Assembly: GCA_003223995.1 (NCBI GenBank)
Contig: QHYA01000048.1
Span: forward strand, 5,554-12,086
Direction of reading: 5' to 3'
Source: Acidobacteriota bacterium
Lineage (GTDB): Bacteria; Acidobacteriota; Polarisedimenticolia; QHYA01
Length of the DNA: 6,533 bases
Numbering within the stretch: the first letter of the stretch is position 1; every line of letters starts with the position of its first letter. Shown here in pieces: positions 5,832-6,533 of the stretch. The position numbers and the translations under genes were made by a program. The notes beneath the pieces are model-generated. The model did not search any database. It was given only the letters and a program-made list of their open reading frames with translations, and had not been told where the DNA came from.

Positions 5832-5837
5832 GGAGGA
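5832..5837 (+). promoter_or_regulatory. Ribosome binding site of the cupin gene
   Basis: GGAGGA lies 4 nt before the GTG at 5842. It favours GTG 5842 over the in-frame TTG at 5830, which overlaps the ribosome site itself. Confidence 0.65.
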
Positions 5838-5841
5838 AGCC

Positions 5842-6351
5842 GTGGCGTCACCATTCAAGATGAGGCCGCTCGACAAGGCAAGGCGGCAGAAGGCTCGCCG
5901 GCATGAGCTCTTTCGCGTCGAAGAGGTCCCCAGGTTCGAATGGTCCTCCGGCAAGAAATTCGGCGGAGTCTTCCGCAAGCTGGGCGAGTTCGGCGGCCGC
6001 AAGCGAATCGGTGTCCACCTGGAAGAGATCCCCCCGGGCCGATGGAACAGCACGTTCCATTGGCACACCCACGAGGAGGAGCATTTCTGGATTCTGGAAG
6101 GGAAGGGGATCTTCCGCATCGGAAGTCGCCGTCACAGAATCCGCGGAGGTGAGTACGTCGTCTTCCCTCCCGCCGGACGGGTGGGCCACGCGATCCTGAA
6201 CACCGGGCGCAAGCCACTCCGGTATCTCGTCATCGGCACGCGCGAGACGGGCGACGTGTGCGTCTATCCCGACTCGAAGAAGATCGCGATCAGTCCACTC
6301 CACGAAGTCGGGCGCTTTCAGAAGACGGACTACTGGAGCGGGGAGGTGTGA
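5842..6351 (+). CDS. Small single-domain cupin protein
   Basis: The 169-residue protein folds mostly as one cupin beta-barrel. Cupin motif 1 is visible as H73-x-H75-x4-E80-x6-G87 within FHWHTHEEEHFWILEGKG. Motif 2 follows as G103 to P110-x-G112-x3-H116-x3-N120 within GGEYVVFPPAGRVGHAILN. The usual metal ligands (three His and one Glu: H73, H75, E80, H116) are therefore complete. The segment GDVCVYPDSKK (137-147) resembles a tail seen in other bacterial small cupins. The basic N-terminal stretch (about 5-40) is not part of the barrel and I do not recognise it. There is no helix-turn-helix, so it is not an obvious regulator. The gene follows the desulfurase gene by 36 bp on the same strand with its own good ribosome site, so co-transcription is likely. 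Possible roles are a sugar- or small-ligand-binding protein, an isomerase or a thiol/metal enzyme; the sequence does not decide between them. Confidence 0.85.
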   Translation: MASPFKMRPLDKARRQKARRHELFRVEEVPRFEWSSGKKFGGVFRKLGEFGGRKRIGVHLEEIPPGRWNSTFHWHTHEEEHFWILEGKGIFRIGSRRHRIRGGEYVVFPPAGRVGHAILNTGRKPLRYLVIGTRETGDVCVYPDSKKIAISPLHEVGRFQKTDYWSGEV

Positions 6352-6533
6352 TCGTTGCGGGCCTGCGAGACTTTCCGCACTGATCTTGCCCCATCTGCCA
6401 GCTTCGCATTCTGCCGACGGATCTCATAGACTCAGACCAGCCAAACGACACCCTCTTGATCCTCTTTGATCCTCCACAGCGGCAAATCCCTTCCGCGCAT
6501 CGAGACCTGTGTCCCTCAGCGGGTTGTCGAGCA
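6352..6533. other. Right-edge stretch with no supportable gene
   Basis: These 182 bases follow the cupin stop and look less GC-rich than the genes. No strong terminator hairpin with a T-run is visible. The 9-bp word TTGATCCTC occurs twice at a 10-bp spacing (6456-6464 and 6466-6474). On the minus strand a frame of 35 codons enters from the right edge and stops at TGA 6426-6424; it begins LDNPLRDTGLDARKGF and could be the tail of a gene outside the window. It is too short and unfamiliar to call. Confidence 0.5.

Overview
This window is GC-rich bacterial chromosome with tightly packed genes and short gaps. The PDZ protein carries a Sec-type signal peptide, and the housekeeping gene truA is present. 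The content fits a Gram-negative-type environmental bacterium (for example an acidobacterial, deltaproteobacterial or candidate-phylum genome), but nothing here fixes the phylum. I see no insertion sequence, phage gene, CRISPR array, tRNA or rRNA.

Layout. (1) Positions 1-351, minus strand: the N-terminal part of truA (tRNA pseudouridine synthase A), cut by the left edge. (2) Divergent from it, 482-1066: a small membrane methyltransferase of the isoprenylcysteine methyltransferase (ICMT)-like type. (3) 1213-1590: a stand-alone response-regulator receiver domain behind a sigma70-like promoter candidate. (4) 1773-2909: an exported protein with two PDZ domains and a C-terminal coiled coil but no protease domain. 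A doubtful 31-codon frame in its leader overlaps its start by ATGA. (5) 2879-3556, minus strand: a HAD-superfamily phosphatase of the phosphoglycolate phosphatase type, convergent with the PDZ gene and overlapping its 3' end by 31 bp. (6) Divergent from the HAD gene, a plus-strand three-gene run: an E1-like ThiF/MoeB adenylyltransferase (3630-4649), a PLP-dependent cysteine desulfurase-family enzyme (4660-5805, 10-bp gap) and a small cupin protein (5842-6351, 36-bp gap). (7) 6352-6533: no supportable gene.

How the genes may work together. The clearest functional unit is the E1-like enzyme plus the cysteine desulfurase. The first can activate the C-terminal glycine of a ThiS/MoaD-like carrier as an acyl-adenylate, and the second can supply persulfide sulfur to make a thiocarboxylate. 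No carrier protein or final sulfur acceptor is present, so the end product (thiamin, molybdopterin, cysteine or another sulfur compound) cannot be read from this window. The cupin has a full metal-binding motif and may be a partner or only co-transcribed. The receiver and PDZ genes are neighbours, but a shared role is not shown. Overall the region looks like ordinary core and metabolic chromosome. The points most worth a second look are the carrier-less sulfur-transfer operon and the protease-less double-PDZ/coiled-coil protein.
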